From contig NC_077240.1 in the NCBI RefSeq assembly GCF_947179165.1, positions 27,322,001 to 27,386,000 on the forward strand: a DNA stretch of 64,000 nucleotides. The letters are read 5' to 3'. Below are positions 60,239 to 64,000 of this stretch, piece after piece. The translations under genes and the position numbers were made by a program. Below the pieces are notes generated by a model. That model was not told where the DNA came from. It did no database searches and worked only from the letters and a program-made list of their open reading frames with translations. This DNA is from Solanum dulcamara (lineage: Eukaryota > Streptophyta > Magnoliopsida > Solanales > Solanaceae). Every line of letters begins with the position of its first letter. Positions within the stretch are counted from its first letter, which is position 1.

Positions 60239-61829
60239 GGCAGTAGCTGAATTTGTTATTGTTGGTGGTGATTATACGGAAGTATGGGAGGAGACTCCAA
60301 AAAACTAGTGTTGAAAATCTTTTAGTAAGACTACAGTGCCCATTGCTTTGTGTCACAATAATTCATACAATGATTTGGTTGCAAGAAAAATTGAGGTCGG
60401 TGAGTTAGCTTCTAAGCCAAGCGACTTGGTGATTAGGTATCAAATGAATGGGAGGGGAAAAGTACATCACACATTCATAAAGAATGATAGACATGTAGGC
60501 TTGTATATGCTGGAAATTGTTGTTGATGACTCTAGGCCAATACTGAAGATAAATGTCATTTCAAGGCCTCCGATTGAACCATTGAATTCACTTAACGAAG
60601 ATGACAATAATTTGATTGAAGATGAGACTTGGGTGATCATCCGAAGGAGAGCTTGGGTGATTATTCAAATGAGAACTTATGTGATGATTCAACGAATATA
60701 TATGATCATCCAATGAATATGGGATAAAAGCAAATAGATGCAGAATATTTTAAAAATTTTAAAGATTTGGACAGAGAACAGGCATTGGGATCACAATCCA
60801 ACCATTCCTTTTTGGATGAAACTAATTTCCATATAAATCAAACATCCAGTAGCAAGAGTAAGCTGAAATTTTTATTATTTGAAGCAGCAGAAAGGAAGTC
60901 TTTTGATTTTGCTACGGTGAAGAGTTGTACTATATACTTAAAGGTGAAATGTGTTTCTCAAATTTGTACATGGATATTGCGGGTGAAGAAGTATGAGTGC
61001 TCAGACAGATTTTGTATCTACAAATACATTAGCGATCACAGCTACGGTGTTGAGCATGCCAACAAAAGACATAGAAAAATTTGGATCATAGTCATTGCAT
61101 TGCTTTGTGTGAATCTGTATCATGATGGAAAGGGTCCAAATATCAAAGAGATTTCAGAAGGTTATTTTTAATTCTTTTCGCAGCAGTCCAAGCGACTGAA
61201 ATTGCTGGAAGAGAGGTATAAATTGAAGGAAATGGTCTAAGGTACAGCAGAACATGGGTATTCGTGTTTACCAGCTTTTTCCTACATGTTCGACACTCTT
61301 AATATTGATTTTATCTATTCTATCATGATAAACGGGGATAATCATAGGTTCTACTTCTTAGCCTTCGGTGCTTGCATTAGAGGGTTCACACACATAAGAA
61401 AGATAATTATGGTCTATGGCACTCATTTACATGATAAATACGAGGGCGTATTGTTGAGAGTCGTTGCACAAGATACGGAGAACCATGTTTATTCAATTGC
61501 ATTTTATGTTGTGGACAAAGAAAACGATGTATCCTGAACGTTCTTCTTTGAGAAGCTGAAGGAAATTGTGGTCAATGAACCATATTTTTATCTCTAATAG
61601 ACATAAGAGCATCACCAACGACATTGCGAAGGTTTACAATCATACTCATCACAAATATTGTATGAGGCATCTTGGTGAAAATCTCCACGTAAATCAGCAT
61701 TGTGTAGATTCCCTCTATCTATACTACACCGCTGCCAAGACATATTCTATAAATGAATTTAACAATCATTTTGTAGAATTCAAAAACAATTATCTCGAGG
61801 TGCCAAAAAGATTGCAAGAGAAAAAATGA
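60239..61829 (+). pseudogene. MuDR/MULE transposase remnant
   Basis: Starts MAVAEFVIVGGDYTEVWEE at 60239 with an early stop. It continues in shifted frames. At 60767-61171 there is a MuDR N-terminal domain with SFDFATVKSC, a C-x-C-rich part and FCIYKYISDHSY. At 61286-61537 there is MULE transposase sequence (YFLAFGACIRGF, then AQDTENHVYSIAFYVVDKEND), continued at 61566-61829 through HKYCMRHLGENL. At least four stops or frameshifts. The C-terminal SWIM zinc finger is not found: the sequence meets an LTR at 62032. No terminal inverted repeats could be seen. Confidence 0.8.
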
Positions 61830-62031
61830 TCGAGGACGACTCCTTGTATATAGAGAACGTAACCAAGGACAATAATCAATTCACCGTGTTCGACGCAGGT
61901 TCTACTGCCAAAGTGAACCTACTGAAAAAAAACATGTTCTTACAGAAAATATGACTTGGTCAAGATACTCTTCGCCTTTGTATAAAGCTGAAGCATACAT
62001 CCTTGCATATTAAGAATCTATTAATGTTGTC

Positions 62032-64000
62032 TGTCACGACCCAAAAACTGAGGTCATGATGGCACATATCTCAAAACCCAATCTGATGTGTAACCCTAAA
62101 AATAAAACTCATACAAGACTCCCAAAGGGGAAAGTGATGCCACGATTTAAATAAAAAGAAGAAAAAAAACAATGAAGAAATTATCCCAAAACCTGGTGTC
62201 ATAAGTATAAAGAGCATCTAATACAAGGTTCGAATCTGAAGATACAACATAAGTCTCTGAATGATACAAAAGACTGAAAAATAAAGATAGACTAGTGACG
62301 ATCCGAATTCTGGGACCTCACCACTAATCTGAGAATTACACAATCCGCTAGAATATTAACTGCCACATGGGGTACCCCGACTAGTATCTGCATCAAAAAG
62401 GGACACAGAAGTAGGGGTGAGTACAATTCACATGTACTTAGTAGGTTTTAGCTGACTGAGTATAAGGAATTAATCAAACCTATGAAATAAACTAAGGAAC
62501 GCTTCCACCTGCATATAGAAAAGTCTCACTTCGGCATCGGTGCCGCCAGTTTATATATATAGTGGCACGAATAAAGTATAATAACAACTCATAATCACAA
62601 TTAATCAAATAATTCAAGAAGCACAAATGTCAATGCAATGCAATGCAATATGATGATGCAATGATGTGGTGGTACGGTGGAATCAAGACTGTCGCACAGC
62701 TGTGCTACCAAGCAGGACCCATGGGGGTCTCGCAGACCATATACCTCAATCACAATATCTCATTATCCTTGCCACCTCCTCGTGGTCAAGGGATCACAAT
62801 GCATCCACTACCCTGCCGGAAAACTGCCTCGGTCAGGGACTCAAGATACAAAGGTTAGGATCACAATGCATCCACTACCCTACCGGAAAACTACCTCGGT
62901 CAGGGACTCAAGATACAAAGGTTGGGATCACAATGCATCCACTACCCTGCCGGAAAACTGCCTCGGTCAGGGACTCAAGATACAAAGGTTTAAAGGTGTT
63001 TCATTTTCTTTCTCAAAAAGAATTTCCATATTTCTCAACTTCCCATGTTTCATGATATGATGAATGAGGATGAATGCATCAAAACACATATGCATGGAAG
63101 TAATAATCAACTCGCATGTGGTATAAGGTTCAAAGTTCTCAAAACTTAACCTACACATGATATTCACCCTCAATAAATAGTAACGGGAAGAACACACTTT
63201 CATTTAAATATTCACCCCTTTCTCAACAATATTTCAATACTCAAGTATGCTTAAAACTCCCAACTCAATCTCTTAGGCGACATCACAAGTCAAATACTAT
63301 ACTCAAGCCTCTCTCTTAGGCAAATCACAATTCACATGCTCTCAAAGCAAATAAGATAACAAATAAGGCCCCATACGGGCTATGTAATACGAATAAACCC
63401 CCACACGGCAACACATTAATAAATGAGCACCCACACGGGCATCACAATATATATAACATTCTCAACTCATACTACAACCCCATCCCAAAGTCTATAACAT
63501 ATGAATGACTAATTACCCCACCTCAATCTCAAAGAAAGATAGCCAAACCTACCTCAATTGCCGAAACCGCACTCGAATACCTCCACCGGACAAGCAACTC
63601 TCGAATTCAGCGCTCGGAATGACAACCCACTATCAACAATGAAACATACACGTCACAAGAAGTCCAATGACACCCATATTGATAGGTTTCGAAACCGGGG
63701 GTAAAATGGTCCAAAAATTAACTATTTTCGAAAAGGGTCAAATCAGTAAATTTATTGAACAATCCCATTCTATTGGTAATAAGGAACTCATGGTTGAAAA
63801 ACCCATAAAAATAGAGCTCAAAACGAGTTGGAAATCACAATTTTCCTTAAATTCGGATTAGGGAAGAAACAAGGATTTTTGGGGTTTAAAACTAAAATTT
63901 AAGAGTTAAAATCGTCAAAAACTTAATGAAAAAGGAAGGTTTTAGGTCAAAAATCACTTACCCAACACTTTGCCTCGAAAATCTCTTCTCAAATCACCTC
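62032..64000 (-). repeat. LTR of a minus-strand Gypsy-type element (runs off the window)
   Basis: Starts TGTCACGACCCAAAAACTGAGG, a typical inverted Gypsy LTR end in Solanaceae DNA, directly against the decayed MULE. It includes the 67-bp tandem array at 62791-62991 and GGGCACCCACACGG-like units at 63370-63450. No coding sequence supported; the rest lies outside the window. Confidence 0.6.
62791..62991. repeat. Three tandem 67-bp units
   Basis: Units start at 62791, 62858 and 62925 and each begins GGATCACAATGCATCCACTA. They differ at only a few positions. Because 67 is not a multiple of three and the unit has few stops, frames of 71, 127 and 129 codons overlap here in all three plus frames. 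None is a gene. Confidence 0.95.

Noticed and set aside
62643..63060. Three overlapping plus-strand frames of 71-129 codons
   Set aside because: They arise from three 67-bp tandem units that lack stops in all frames. The peptides are the same repeat read in different frames.

Overview
This is plant nuclear DNA, almost certainly from a Solanaceae genome such as Capsicum or Nicotiana. It is AT-rich, gene-poor and dominated by layered transposable elements. Only two genes look intact, at 14843-16162 and 57425-58738. They are close, intronless, same-strand paralogs of the secreted aspartic-protease-fold glucanase inhibitors (EDGP / XEGIP / basic 7S globulin type). A truncated third copy lies between them at 47471-47899. 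I read the locus as a small tandem array pushed apart by repeat insertions. Species and symbols are inferred from memory, not from a search.

Left flank (1-14.4 kb): two diverged LTR-like copies with short tandem repeats (1-3990), a decayed LINE tail (about 4000-5955), an LTR fragment (6060-6600), a hAT-like MITE (6647-7362), a 969-bp Harbinger/Tourist-like MITE with a TAA target duplication (7462-8430), and a nearly full-length but frameshifted L1-type LINE (8446-14367).

Gene 1 (14490-16250) has promoter, CDS and polyA signal in place. It is followed by a degenerate GTCGGGTCC-type minisatellite (16540-17490) and CACTA-like debris (17650-18050).

Central repeat block (19.0-47.4 kb): a Ty1/Copia element (19126-about 32460) is split at 21716/29431 by a 7.7-kb non-autonomous LTR element in the opposite orientation, with a perfect ACAAG target duplication. 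The Copia also carries about 320 bp of organelle-like DNA (31664-31980). Next comes a Ty3/Gypsy (Tekay/Del-like chromovirus) element with 2.7-2.9 kb LTRs (32994-43623), broken by many stops. A 3033-bp TG...CA element with an AAAAG target duplication, probably a solo LTR, follows (44327-47359).

Right part (47.4-64 kb): the truncated gene copy, a second decayed Copia (49840-52345), two LTR blocks in opposite orientations (52395-54302 and 54413-56975), gene 2 with a promoter homologous to that of gene 1, a MITE-like segment, a broken MuDR/MULE transposase (60239-61829), and an LTR with three 67-bp tandem units that runs off the window.

I found no tRNA, rRNA or CRISPR feature that holds up, and no convincing new multi-gene system. 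The best leads are changes at the predicted inhibitory positions of the two inhibitor paralogs, CpG-rich palindromes recurring at similar depth in several LTR families, a templated-filler deletion inside one LTR, and the organelle-like insert.
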